Below are positions 1-9,852 of a stretch of DNA of 64,000 nucleotides, one piece after another; the first letter of the stretch is position 1, and the number at the start of each line of letters is the position of its first letter. The notes beneath the pieces were generated by a model, which made no database searches, was not told the origin of the DNA, and saw only the letters and a list, made by a program, of their open reading frames with translations. Source of the stretch: Limnanthes douglasii subsp. nivea (Eukaryota; Streptophyta; Magnoliopsida; Brassicales; Limnanthaceae). A program made the position numbers and the translations under genes. The stretch lies in NCBI GenBank assembly GCA_036936605.1, contig JAUPFV010000004.1, positions 184,406,807 through 184,470,806 of the forward strand, read 5' to 3'.

Positions 1-31
1 TCAGAGTGCCGATTCTAGGAGGAGTTTATCA
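1..31 (+). repeat. 3' terminal 31 bp of the G1 5' LTR
   Basis: This stretch matches positions 5605-5635 with one mismatch and is followed after two bases by the primer-binding site. The rest of the 5' LTR, about 400 bp, lies to the left of the window. Confidence 0.9.
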
Positions 32-33
32 AG

Positions 34-45
34 TGGTATCAGAGC
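34..45 (+). other. Primer-binding site of G1 (initiator tRNA-Met type)
   Basis: TGGTATCAGAGC lies two bases after the LTR end. It is the usual complement of the 3' end of plant initiator tRNA-Met, which primes minus-strand DNA synthesis in many plant LTR elements. Confidence 0.93.
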
Positions 46-363
46 AAAATTCTGAAAATTGGGTATTCTCTTTCTCATTAGTTTTTTCTTCATTTATTTT
101 ATATTATCAGTTTGTTTGTGAATAGTTGTGTGTTAGTGTGATGATTTCATTTTGAATCACGAAATTCTGATCTGTTTCACCCTAGTTATAGTTGTTTGAG
201 ATTTAAAATCGTAGAAAATCGTTTTTAGGTGCTTTTGTGAAACTTATCTCTTAATATTCTTAGGAAAACAGATTTGGATATGTTTTATCGTTTTAAATAA
301 ATTGAAGAACTTTCCAAGGACTTGTAGCTGGTAATTTGTTTTTGTTTTGTTTTGTAGAAAAGG
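46..363 (+). other. G1 untranslated leader
   Basis: A T-rich, non-coding stretch between the primer-binding site and the gag start codon. I see no conserved element or tandem repeat in it. Confidence 0.7.
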
Positions 364-1863
364 ATGTCTAATTCAAATGATGCAGAAAACAGTAATTTCA
401 ATAATAACAAGCTTCTAATTGAAGTTATGACAAAGTTGATAGACACCAAGATAGATGCCATTCGCGAAGAGCTTCAATCAAAAACTTACCATGAGCAGAA
501 CCGTTCACGACAAACCAATCCAAGAAGAAACCATGAACTCCCTGAACAATTCAGAAATGAAGCCGCTGATGAATATTATGAACGCATGAGCAACTCGTCT
601 CGAAACAGCCATAGAAGGCACCATAGACGTACAAGAGAGGGCAACGAACGTATGCGTGACAATCTTGGAGGTCTCAAGATTAAGATTCCACCATTCCAAG
701 GAAAAAACGATCCAGATGCCTATTTGGAATGGGAAAAGAAGATTGAACTCGTTTTCAACGTTCAACACTACACGGAGACCAGTCGAGTAAGAATTGCTGC
801 TACTGAATTTTATGATTATGCTCTTAGTTGGTCGGATCAACTAGTTACCTCAAGAAGGCGTAATGGGGAACATCCTATAGAATCATGGGCAGAAATGAAA
901 GCCATTATGCGGAAGCGGTTTGTTCCTAGTCATTACCACCGTGAGCTGCATCTAAAGCTGAGGAGGTTAACACAAGGAAGCCGATCTGTTGAAGAGTATT
1001 ATCAAGAAATGGAGACCATAATGTTGCGAGTTGATATTTCAGAAGATAGAGAGGCGACAATGTCAAGGTTTCTTGGGGGTTTAAATAGAGAAATTCAAGA
1101 TAGATTGGAAACTCAGTATTATGTTGAACTAGAAGAGATGCTACACAAAGCTTTGCTATTTGAACAACAAGTTAAAAGAAAGAACTCCTCAAGATCAAGT
1201 TACGGTTCAGGGGCAGTAACAATTAATCCAAGTTATTCAAAAGATGAGAAGACCAATTATCAGAAAGGAAGCTATGTAGAGGTGAACCAAAAATCTGGAA
1301 CACCATTGTCTATTGATAACAAGGGCAGACCTAAAGAGGTTGCAATTAGAACTCGTGATGTTAAGTGTTTCAAGTGCAAAGGGATGGGACATTATGCTAA
1401 TGAGTGTTCTAATAAGAAGATTATGACAATTATAGATAATGGAGAAATAATTTCAGATGAAGAAGAAATTGTCTATGATTCTTCCGAAGTACACTTAGAG
1501 CGACCTGCTAAAGGAGATTTATTGGTAGCCAGAAGGTCTTTAAGCGTTCAAACAAAAGAAGAAGAACAAGAGCAAAGGGAGAATCTGTTTCACACTAGGT
1601 GTCTTGTTCAAGGGAAAGTTTGTAGCCTTATTATCGATGGAGGCAGTTGTACCAATGTGGCAAGTGTATCTATGGTAAAGAAGCTTGGTTTAAAAACGAA
1701 AAAGCATACAACACCTTACAAGCTTCAATGGCTTAACGACAATGGAGAAATGAAAGTTAGCCACCAAGTAGAAGTTCCCTTAGCCATTGGTAAGTACGAA
1801 GATGAAGTTTTATGTGATGTTCTACCAATGGAGGCTAATCACATACTGTTAGGAAGGCCATGA
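364..1863 (+). pseudogene. G1 gag and aspartic protease, 499-codon open frame
   Basis: Gag capsid/nucleocapsid followed in the same frame by the retroviral-type protease. Residues about 100-280 are the retrotransposon gag domain. A CCHC zinc knuckle, CFKCKGMGHYANEC, lies near residue 337 and binds RNA in this family. The protease core LIIDGGSCTNVAS starts near residue 420; the active-site Asp is present in a D-G-G form instead of the commoner D-S/T-G. The frame is open from the first ATG after the leader to the LLGRP motif, where TGA replaces the Trp codon usual at that place. A second stop lies at 1924. This is the best preserved long ORF in the window. It is called a pseudogene because the polyprotein is cut before RT. 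Confidence 0.9.
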
Positions 1864-3191
1864 CAATCTGATCGAAAGGTTATCCATGATGGATTCACTA
1901 ATCGCCATACATTTGAGTTTCAATGAAGGAAAACCACTCTAGTTCCCATGACTCCACGAGAAGTTTACCAAGATCAAAAGCATATGCAGAAAAAGGAAAG
2001 TCGGGTAACTAAACATTCGAATTTCTATGCAAAATCTGGCAAGGTTAAGAAAGCATTATTCTCTAAGCAACCTATGTTACTTTTTGTGTTTAAGGAAACT
2101 CTTATGAGTTTAACTAACTTGACACCGGTGTTGCCGAGTGAGATGACTTCTCTCTTACAGGAATTTGAAGATGTATTCACTGAAGACAATCCAAAGGGGC
2201 TTCCACCAATTAGAGCCATCGAACACCAAATAGATTTTGTACCTGGAGCCTCCCTTCCTAACAGACCTACTTATAGAACTAATCCAGTCGAGACAAAAGA
2301 ATTGCAAAGGCAAATCAGTGAACTGATGGAAAAAGGACATATTCGTGAAAGCATGAGTCCTTGTGCGGTTCCAGTTCTACTTGTGCCCAAGAAAGATGGA
2401 AGCTAGAGAATGTGTGTTGATTGCAGAGCCATCAACAACATAACAGTAAAGTATCGCCATCTTATACCTAGATTAGATGATATGTTATATGAATTGCATG
2501 GTTCTAGCATTTTTTCTAAGATTGATCTTAAAAGTGGTTATCACCAAATTAGGATGAAAGAAGGGGATGAGTGGAAAACTGCATTTAAAACTAAGCATGG
2601 ACTATATGAATGGTTAGTAATGCCATTTGGGCTAACTAATGCACCTAGTACATTCATGCGGTTAATGAATCATGTTTAAGGGCTTATATAGGAGTTTTTG
2701 TTGTAGTATATTTTGATGACATCTTAATTTACAGCAAGTGCTTAGAAGAACATGTTCACCATCTGAAATTGATTTTAAGTGTACTTAGGAAGGAAAATCT
2801 CTATGCTAATCTTAAGAAATGCACTTTTTGTCCCGATAATCTTGTCTTTTTAGGTTTTGTTATAAGTGCAAATGGTATTAAGGTGGATGAGGAAAAGGTT
2901 AAGGCAATCCGCGAATGGCCAAGTCCAAAAACAGTTGGAAAAGTGAGAAGCTTCCACGGCCTTGCAGGATTTTATAGGCGTTTTGTCAAAGATTTCAGCA
3001 CCTTAGCTGCACCACTCACTGAAATAATAAAGAAGGACGTTGGTTTCAAGTGGGAACAAGCTCAAGGAGAAGCATTTCAATCCTTAAAAGAGAAGCTTAC
3101 TCATGCTCCTATCTTGACATTACCTGATTTTCTTAAAACTTTTGAGATTGAATGTAATGCTTCTGGAATTGGGATTGGAGTTGTTTTGATG
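1864..3191 (+). pseudogene. G1 protease-RT linker and reverse transcriptase
   Basis: Continues the polyprotein after the stop at 1861. The linker runs to the RT N-terminus (VPVLLVPKKDGS), where TAG at 2404 replaces a Trp codon normally found there. The palm follows with [14 protein letters not shown] and [13 protein letters not shown] 1-bp deletion near 2675 shifts the frame just before the catalytic YFDD box at 2709-2720, which is itself intact, and the frame then runs on into the connection domain (VFLGFVISANGIKVDEEKV). The function was RNA-dependent DNA synthesis in the virus-like particle. The lesions are single-base changes in otherwise well-conserved sequence, so decay is recent relative to the Tat elements. 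Confidence 0.9.
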
Positions 3192-3524
3192 TAGGATAAA
3201 AAGCCCATAGCTTATTTAAGTGAAAAGCTTGGAGGAGCTACTCAAAACTATCCTACTTATGACAAGGAGTTGTATGTCTTAGTTCGAGCTTTGCAAACAT
3301 GGAAGCATTACTTGTGGCCAAAGGAGTTTGTCATACACACTGACCATGAATCTCTCAAACACCTAAAAGGTCAACAAAAACTTAACAAAAGACATGCAAG
3401 GTGGATAGAATTTATTGAGACATTTCCATATGTCATCAAATACAAACAAGGTAAAGAAAATATTGTTGCTGGTGCATTGTCCCGAAGGTATGCCTTAATC
3501 ACTACTCTTGAAGCTAAGATTTAA
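3192..3524 (+). pseudogene. G1 RNase H domain
   Basis: RNase H degrades the RNA template during reverse transcription. TAG at 3192 replaces what is normally a Gln codon just after FEIECNASGIGIGVVLM. The frame then continues with [23 protein letters not shown] and the [10 protein letters not shown] motif, up to the conserved ALSRR. The usual first Asp of the DAS motif is Asn here (CNASG), so a catalytic residue is also lost. TAA at 3522 ends the open frame. Confidence 0.87.
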
Positions 3525-4400
3525 GGATTTGATCATCTTAAGAGTTTATATGAAAATGATTCTGATTTTGGAAAGATGTATCAAGCATGTGAAAAGTTTA
3601 CTTCAGGGCGGTTCTATAGGCATGAAGGATTCTTATTCTTTGATAAACGTTTATGTGTGCCTAATTGTTCCATGAGAGATTTACTTGTTAGAGGATCCCA
3701 TGGAGGAAGCTTAATGGGACATTTTGGAATAGCTAAAACTCTCAAGGTAATGTTAGATCACTTCCATTGGCCACATATGAGGAGGGATGTTGAAAGAATC
3801 TGTGATAGATGTGCTACTTGCAAACAAGCCAAATCTAAGGTTCAATCCCACGGTTTGTATACTCCTTTACCTATTCCTACACATCCTTGGAATGATATAT
3901 CTATGGACTTTGTAGTTGGGTTGCCTAGGACTAGAACTGGTAAGGATTCTATTTTTGTGGTTGTTGATCGATTCTCTAAAATGGCACACTTTGTTGCTTG
4001 TCACAAAACTGATGATGCGTTGCACATTGTTAATCTGTTCTTTAAAGAGATAGTTCGTTTGTATGGCATGCCTAGGACGATAGTTTCAGATAGGGACACT
4101 AAGTTTCTAAGTTACTTTTGGAAAACTTTGTGGTCTAAGTTAGGGACTAAGCTTTTATTTTCTACTACATGTCACCCACAAACTGATGGACAAACAGAAG
4201 TAATAAATAGGACTTTGTCCACTCTTCTACGTGCATTAATTAAAAAGAACCTGAAAACTTAGGAAGAATGTTTGCCGCATGTTGAATTTGCATACAATCA
4301 TTCTATGCATTCTGCTTCTAAGTACTCTCCTTTTCAAATTGTTTATGGATTTAACCCAATACCTCATTTGGATCTAATTCCTTTGCCTTTGAGTGAAGCA
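3525..4400 (+). pseudogene. G1 integrase, zinc-binding and catalytic domains
   Basis: Integrase inserts the cDNA into host DNA. The HHCC zinc-binding region is visible (SHGG, GHFG, then CDRCATC), followed by the DDE core: Asp in SMDFVVGLP, Asp in VSDRDTKF, Glu in DGQTEVINR. The main open frame is 3576-4262 (228 codons). TAG at 4260 replaces the Trp codon of a conserved KTWEEC-type motif, after which the same frame continues as [13 protein letters not shown] further stop lies near 4401. Confidence 0.9.
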
Positions 4401-5023
4401 TAGATGGGAAAAAGAAAGCTGAACTTGTAAAACAGATCCATGATGATGCAAGGAAAAACATAGAAAAGAAAACTGAGCAATATGTCAAACAAGCAGACAA
4501 GGGAAGACGTGAGAAAGTTTTTGAGGTTGGAGATCAAGTATGGGTGCACTTAAGAAAGGAAAGATTTCCAGAAGAGTGGAAGTCAAAATTGATGCCTAGA
4601 ATTGATGGAGCATTTGAAGTAACAAAAAAGATCAACAATAATGCGTATCAACTTGACCTACGAGGTAAGTATAAAGTGAGTCCTACCTTTAATGTTTCTG
4701 ATTTGGTTCCTTTTATCGCAGATGAAATGGATTTAAGGTCAAATCCTTTTCAAGTGGGAGAGGATGATGTGATCCTAGATGACACAAGGAGCTTAGAACA
4801 TGGAAATGTGCAAGAACCAGATGAACAACTTGAAAAAGAAGATGAGCTTGAAGTTGAAGATATTCTTATTTTACCGGCTGGTCCAACAACTCGATCAAGA
4901 GCAAAACAATTTAACAAAGCTGTTGGAGGATTGCTTAATCAACTAGAGAATCCACGTGATCAAAACAAAAAGTATGGTGGAAAAGCTTGTCAAACCACTT
5001 TGGTCTTGATTCAAGCTAATTGA
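4401..5023 (+). pseudogene. G1 integrase C-terminal domain and tail
   Basis: The GPY/F-type region is recognisable in the 4544-5023 frame (PRIDGAFEVTKKINNNAYQLDL, then FNVSDLVPF). An acidic stretch follows, then a basic GPTTRSRAKQF motif near the end. Such a tail is typical of some plant chromoviruses and may target insertion to particular chromatin; that role is inference. The frame changes near 4400, and the natural stop is at 5021. Confidence 0.8.
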
Positions 5024-5191
5024 TTTCAACAAATGAGAAAGTGTCTCGATTGTACTCTTTTTCCCTTGTTCAAGTTTTGTCCCAATGGGTTTTCTTGACA
5101 AGGTTTTTAATGAGGCAATTGTTTCACTTCACCATTGCCCATTTGTTGAAATAAAAGCCCAAGGCCCATCTACACCAAAAGCCACGTCCTT

Positions 5192-5205
5192 GGAGGAGGG
5201 AAGGG
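5192..5205 (+). other. G1 polypurine tract
   Basis: GGAGGAGGGAAGGG lies immediately upstream of the 3' LTR, where plus-strand DNA priming takes place. The interval 5024-5191 between pol and this tract is non-coding. Confidence 0.88.
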
Positions 5206-5207
5206 TC

Positions 5208-5633
5208 TGATTTCCAGCTTATATCATTAATACTTTGTATTTTCAATATTAAAGCATTTTGTTTCCAAGAAAAACCTTAATTGTTTTAGAGGCATGCATT
5301 ATGTTTCCAAGAACAGCCTTAATTGTGTTCAAGGCTAGTTTTTTCTCCTATTAAAACTATGTACTCAGAATTCTAATGGTTAGGCTATCTTTGATTCTGA
5401 AAAAACTTCTTAAGTTTTACTCTTCTCTTGTAGGTGTGTAATATCCACAAGAAAACATGTTCTTCATTTGGTGCGTCATATCCAAAGGAAGATCAGTTGG
5501 AATATCAAAGGCCTTTCCACAACCTTTGTGTGACCTATCGATCCACATCCTTTAATCCTTGAATCCTTTTGGGTTCCTGGTTGCAAAGTTATCCCTATCC
5601 CATTTCTGAGTGCCGATTCTAGGAGGAGTTTAT

Positions 5634-5635
<2 letters not shown>
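5208..5635 (+). repeat. G1 3' LTR, about 428 bp
   Basis: Begins TGATTTCC after the polypurine tract and ends TTTATCA, the same end as the 5' LTR fragment at 1-31. TG...CA termini fit the family. The 5' LTR is outside the window, so age cannot be estimated from LTR divergence here. Confidence 0.88.

Positions 5636-5688
<53 letters not shown>
5636..5688. repeat. (TA)n microsatellite
   Basis: About 25 TA units start right at the end of the G1 3' LTR. The insertion may have landed in a pre-existing TA tract. Confidence 0.95.
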
Positions 5689-5689
<1 letters not shown>

Positions 5690-6087
5690 AATATAATTAT
5701 TAAAACAAAAGATGGCTACTAATTGTTGCTTCTATTTGGATCCAGATATTTGAATAGGGTCTGTAATTTTGTTTTTTTTTATTGTTTTTGTGTTTTTTAA
5801 ATTTTTTTAAAATATAGGAGAAATACATTCAAAATTCACTCATCTCTCAATACTAATCTAAATTGATCTAGTTGTTCAACGAGTTCTCTTAAAGCACTAG
5901 TTATTGGTTCTAGTTTACTTAATTCTTTATTGCGAATGGTTGCGCTTTTATTTTTTATCAAAAAATTTATTTGATAAAACCAATCAAATTTGATTGTGGT
6001 AACATTATACTAGTCAAATTTGTATAGCTTTGTAGTGGTAACCACTACTCACTGAGAAGACCAGACAGGGGTAATTCGGACAATAGG
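5689..6087. other. AT-rich spacer, nothing recognised
   Basis: AT-rich sequence with T runs between G1 and the Tat-D fragment. No ORF, repeat or motif is recognised. Part of the Tat-D LTR may lie in the last 100 bp, but no second LTR copy is present to compare. Confidence 0.6.
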
Positions 6088-6323
6088 TGCCCATTGAACT
6101 ATCCGGACATGACAAAAGTACTAAAACACTAAACACCCTTTGACTAAGCTAGATGCTAATCTACTTAAAAACTAATAGGTCTTTAAACTCGACCCGGTTT
6201 TGTAACTTGCCCCCAAAAGCCCATGGGTCCATAATTAAGGGAAACACTTAAACACTTAATACCCTTCAAATTCTCTAAAACACTTGACGAAATTACCCTT
6301 AGTCCAAAATAAACCACACCAAA

Positions 6324-6342
6324 TTGGCGACCACAGTGGGAG
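6324..6342 (+). other. Tat-D primer-binding site, copy 1
   Basis: TTGGCGACCACAGTGGGAG follows the LTR end. This type of site is found in Tat/Ogre-like elements. It is duplicated 421 bp downstream. Confidence 0.85.
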
Positions 6343-6744
6343 AAGAAGGTGCCTGAATCTAGCATTCAAAACCAGCAAGAAAAACCAGTTCGGATGAATC
6401 CGGACGAGCAAGCAGTGCCACCACCTTTGATAGAAGTGGTGGGAGAGAACGATGAGTACACGATCGAAGAACGAGACAGGCTTAAAGCTGAAATAGAAGC
6501 CTTGAGAGTTGCCCACTGAACTATCCGGACAGGACAAAAGTACTAAAACACTAAACACCTTTTGACTAAGCTAGATGCTAATCTACTTAAAAACTAATAG
6601 GTCTTTAAAATCGACCCGGTTTTGTAACTTGCCCCAAAAGCCCATGGGTCCATAATTAAGGGAAACACTTAAACACTTAATACCCTTCAAATTCTCTAAA
6701 ACACTTGACGAAATTACCCTTACTCCAAAATAAACCACACCAAA

Positions 6745-6763
6745 TTGGCGACCACAGTGGGAG
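6745..6763 (+). other. Tat-D primer-binding site, copy 2
   Basis: Identical to the site at 6324-6342 and lying in the second unit of the tandem duplication. This copy leads into the long gag frame. Confidence 0.85.
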
Positions 6764-6814
6764 AAGAAGGTGCCTGAATCTAGCATTCAAAACCAGCAAG
6801 AAAAACCAGTTCGG

Positions 6815-8850
6815 ATGAATCCGGACGAGCAAGCAGTGCCACCACCTTTGATAGAAGTGGTGGGAGAGAACGATGAGTACACGATCGAAGAACGAGACAG
6901 GCTTAAAGCTGAAATAGAAGCTTTGAGAGTTGCTAAAAAGGCGGAGTTAGGCTTGAAAGAAAAATCAAAAGTATCAATAATTCACCACACTAACAATCCA
7001 AGGGAGAATGACCCATCAGCAAATACTCACTTGAGTACTAAAAAGATCCATGTCAGCTCCAAGAAGTCTCATCGGTCTAAACCAGTAGAGAGCTCAGAGT
7101 CTGAGTCCTCTAGTAGCTCCTCGAATGAGGATGAACTTGAGTAGTCCGTGTCATCCAGCAGTGATGAGGGCAGATCCAAGAAGAAGCAAAAGTTGGTTAA
7201 AAAATATTCAAGAAAGATGGACATGCATGGAAGGTTGAAAAGGCATTTGGGAAAAGGGTCATCTCACAGCCACAGTCATAGCCGGAGGCATGTGGATCAG
7301 CTTCTGATGGATCCCTTCGCTTTCCATGATGAGCCAGGTATTTTTGCAACACCTAATGAAGACATTGTCTTTAGTCGTGGTCGAAATTGGAGAAAATCTC
7401 CTTTGTACTCCAAAATACTGTCGAGAAACCTTCTTAAGAGGTTTGATAGTACTAAGATGGGAAAGTGTGATGGGATCAAGGATCCGGACAATCATCTGGA
7501 ACAATTTAAAAATTTTATCATGAATTTTGACGATGATGACAAATTGCTGTATAGAGCCTTCTCTCAATCTTTCACAGGGAGTGCTCTGAAATGGTACAAT
7601 AGCCTACCACAAGGGTGCATCAGAAACTTTGACACGTTTGGGTGGCCTTCCGGAGGCAGTTTGTTGGAAGTAAGGAGGTGAAGGGTAGTGGAGACACTAT
7701 TATCTATTGTGCCCAAGAGCCAAATGAATCACTAAAATACTATATAAGCCGGTTCGTGAGCACAAAGAATGGGTTAGCTGATTGCTTTGAACAAGTAGCA
7801 ATAGCTTCTCTGAGACAAGGATTAAACCCTGGGAATCTGGTCGATTTGGTCACCAGGAAGAAGGCTATGACGTGGGGTGGTTTACTGAACCAGGTGGGAA
7901 AGCAAATCAATGTAGATGAAACGAAAAAGACTAGGGTGCACAAGAAAGTAAGGTTTGCCCCAGCTGCACCAAACCGGAATCAGTCCGGATACAAGGCTAA
8001 AGAGGCCGGACATGGTCCCAACAGGGCCAAGGCTAAATCTCACCCAACTCCAGCTCAGAGCCAGCACTCTAGAAATAAACGAGGACCTTGGGTCCAACGG
8101 GAGTCGTTTCCCGAATTAAAAGAAATTGTGGCAACCATCTATGACAAAACAAAAGATGAGGTACATTTTAGGAAGCCGGCAGCGCTTCAGTCTCCTAGGG
8201 AAAGTCGTAATACTTGTTTCTGTCAATATCATCATGATATTGGCCATAACATAGAAGACTGCATCGCTTTGAAACAAGAGGAGTATAATCTGATTGAAAG
8301 AGGAAAATTAGGTGCTTATGTCAAGAGAAGAAGTGGGAATAGGCCCGATAATGCTCATCGTACTTGCCCAACAAACAATGTAGGTACATCGGCTCCGGAC
8401 GGGGCCATGGTAATTTTTGAAAGATTTGATGTAGAATCAAAGTATATGGATCCTGATCCAGCCCGGAATAAGGTGGGTGTTATAACTAAACATACCAAGA
8501 CAGTATTTGGGCTCATCATCTTTTTTGAGTCGCTTACTATATTTGGGAAAGACACAATGACCGCGCCAACTCCTTCTTCAAGGAAGAAGCATGTTTACAC
8601 CCTGGCTACTCGGTTAGAGGGAGGCATGTCCTCCTATCAATCCCAAATTCATTTCCCCTTCATTGTCTTTGATGAAGATGACTTAAGGGACATAGCTGGT
8701 CCTCACGAAGATGTTGTGGTGATAGGAGCATCGATTGGGGGCAATGACATTAGGCGAATTTTGGTTGACACTGGCAGCTCAGCCAACATCCTCTTTAAGT
8801 TCCTATAAACAGATGAAGAATCCGGCAGTAATTCAGCGTTCGATAAAATT
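6815..8850 (+). pseudogene. Tat-D gag and N-terminal protease
   Basis: The likely start is ATG at 6815 (MNPDEQAVPPP), by analogy with MDPNVQNAPSP in Tat-C; the open frame runs a little further upstream without ATG. A Lys/Glu- and Ser-rich N-terminus is followed by a stop at 7142, then a basic stretch with SHSHSHSRRH and the capsid-like region (LKWYNSLPQG). A frameshift lies near 7650, after which the frame is open to 8808 with QFVGSKEVKGSGDTI, a CCHC-like knuckle (CQYHHDIGHNIEDC) and the protease core ILVDTGSSANILFK with its active Asp intact. A further frameshift near 8805 leads to YKQMKNPAVIQ, the next protease segment, before homology ends. Confidence 0.85.
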
Positions 8851-8989
8851 AAAATATATGATTTATATGATAATAAGTTCATCCAATATTTTTTTTACTA
8901 TAAGTATAATACAAAATTGATTTGTATGAGTGTGTGTCATTATTATTAGCGTGACTGAGCACGTGCGTGACTTGGGTGTGTGTCTTACC
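8851..8989. other. AT-rich junction after Tat-D
   Basis: Sequence after the point where Tat-D homology ends. It contains a diverged partial unit of the 57-bp repeat at its right side and no gene. Confidence 0.5.
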
Positions 8990-9165
8990 GTGTGCATGAC
9001 TGTCGTGTCGTTATTATTAGCTTGACTTGCATGTTGCGTGCATAGCGTGTGCATGACTGTCGTGTCGTTATTATTAGCTTGACTTGCATGTTGTGTGCCT
9101 AGCGTGTGCATGACTGTCGTGTCGTTATTATTAGCTTGACTTGCATGTTGCGTGCATAGCGTGTT
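8990..9165. repeat. 57-bp tandem repeat, three units
   Basis: Units start at 8990, 9047 and 9104, each opening GTGTGCATGACTGTCGTG, and the next expected start at 9161 begins a partial unit. Spacing is exactly 57 bp each time with very few differences. Because 57 is a multiple of three, the minus strand reads as a 19-residue peptide repeat (8863-9111); I take that as a by-product. Confidence 0.95.
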
Positions 9166-9275
9166 GCAAAATAATTGTGAAAATTCTGTGTGAACCCATT
9201 TAAGTTATGAAATATTCCCACTTATTTCTGGCGTAACCTGATCCATTTACGACCTTTAGATATCACCAAAATATA

Positions 9276-9838
9276 TGTTAGATATTTTAGTGTAATTGAA
9301 TTGACTAGTCGAACAATGTAGTCATAAAATATTATTGAGCAAGTTGGAAAGTGCGGAGTGCACATTGGTTAGAATATATTATGATTAGTGTTATTTTAAA
9401 ATGTGCATGATATTCTGAAAATTCATTTAAAATTCGAATTTTCAAAATAGTCGCTTATTTTAAATGATATCCAATTTTGGATACTTAAATCTGTTTTAAA
9501 GTTTAAATGTTTTTGGTCGAAATATATGTTTCGTTTTTGGTTTAGAAATAGATGAACACAAAAATTCATTCTCAAAGTTCAAAAGAAAATTCTGATTTTA
9601 TCTGATTGAGACTTTTGGAGAACTACCGAAAATATTTCTATCTGAAATTATCTATACAAGACTTCAGAATTATCCAAGAATGAAATACTATTACCAACAA
9701 AAGATTAAAGTATTATGTGTATGAAGATTGAAATCACTAGATTTATATGTGATGGTTTCTCTTTGAATAAATTACCATAGAGATATGTGGTGATCCTTGA
9801 GAAGGTTTCGTAATCAAATATTAAAGCATTAAAGAAAC
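9276..9838 (+). repeat. Copia 5' LTR
   Basis: Begins TGTTAGATATTTTAGTG and matches 21831-22262 for about 430 bp with scattered substitutions. The right end is set by the primer-binding-like site at 9841 and is approximate, since a clean CA end is not visible. Confidence 0.85.
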
Positions 9839-9840
9839 TA

Positions 9841-9852
9841 TGGTATCATCAT
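9841..9852 (+). other. Degenerate copia primer-binding site
   Basis: TGGTATCATCAT resembles the tRNA-Met complement TGGTATCAGAGC, with the last bases changed. It sits at the expected place directly after the LTR. Confidence 0.55.

Larger units (their letters stand above)
1..5635 (+). mobile_element. Ty3/gypsy LTR retrotransposon G1, nearly complete but inactive
   Basis: A plant Ty3/gypsy retrotransposon with the standard order: LTR end, primer-binding site, gag, protease, reverse transcriptase, RNase H, integrase, polypurine tract, 3' LTR. Only the last 31 bp of the 5' LTR lie inside the window, and they match the end of the 3' LTR with one difference. At least six in-frame stops and one 1-bp frameshift break the polyprotein, so it cannot be autonomous. 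The C-terminal tail of integrase ends with a GPTTRSRAKQF motif and I see no clear chromodomain; this recalls CRM-like or related chromovirus clades, but the clade is not certain. A (TA)n tract follows the 3' LTR directly, so no target duplication can be checked. Confidence 0.93.
6088..6930 (+). repeat. 421-422 bp tandem direct duplication (two copies)
   Basis: Copy 1 is 6088-6509 and copy 2 is 6510-6930. The copies are nearly identical; visible differences include a C-run one base longer in copy 1. Each copy holds about 235 bp of LTR end, the primer-binding site and about 115 bp of gag coding sequence. The junction GAGAGTTGCCCAC joins gag codons directly to LTR sequence, with a TGC shared at the breakpoints. 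Confidence 0.95.
6088..8850 (+). mobile_element. Tat-lineage Ty3/gypsy fragment Tat-D (LTR end, PBS, gag, start of protease)
   Basis: The 5' third of a Tat-type retrotransposon. It has an LTR 3' end finishing ...CCACACCA, the TTGGCGACC-type primer-binding site used by Tat elements, a long gag and the first part of the protease. RT, RNase H, integrase and the 3' LTR are missing, so the element is truncated at about 8850. Its gag resembles that of the reverse-oriented Tat-C at 31.2-38 kb more than that of Tat-A or Tat-B. Confidence 0.85.

Noticed and set aside
1..5635. Possible endogenous pararetrovirus
   Set aside because: LTRs, a tRNA primer-binding site, a polypurine tract and an integrase after RNase H identify a Ty3/gypsy retrotransposon. 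No movement-protein or caulimovirus coat features are seen.
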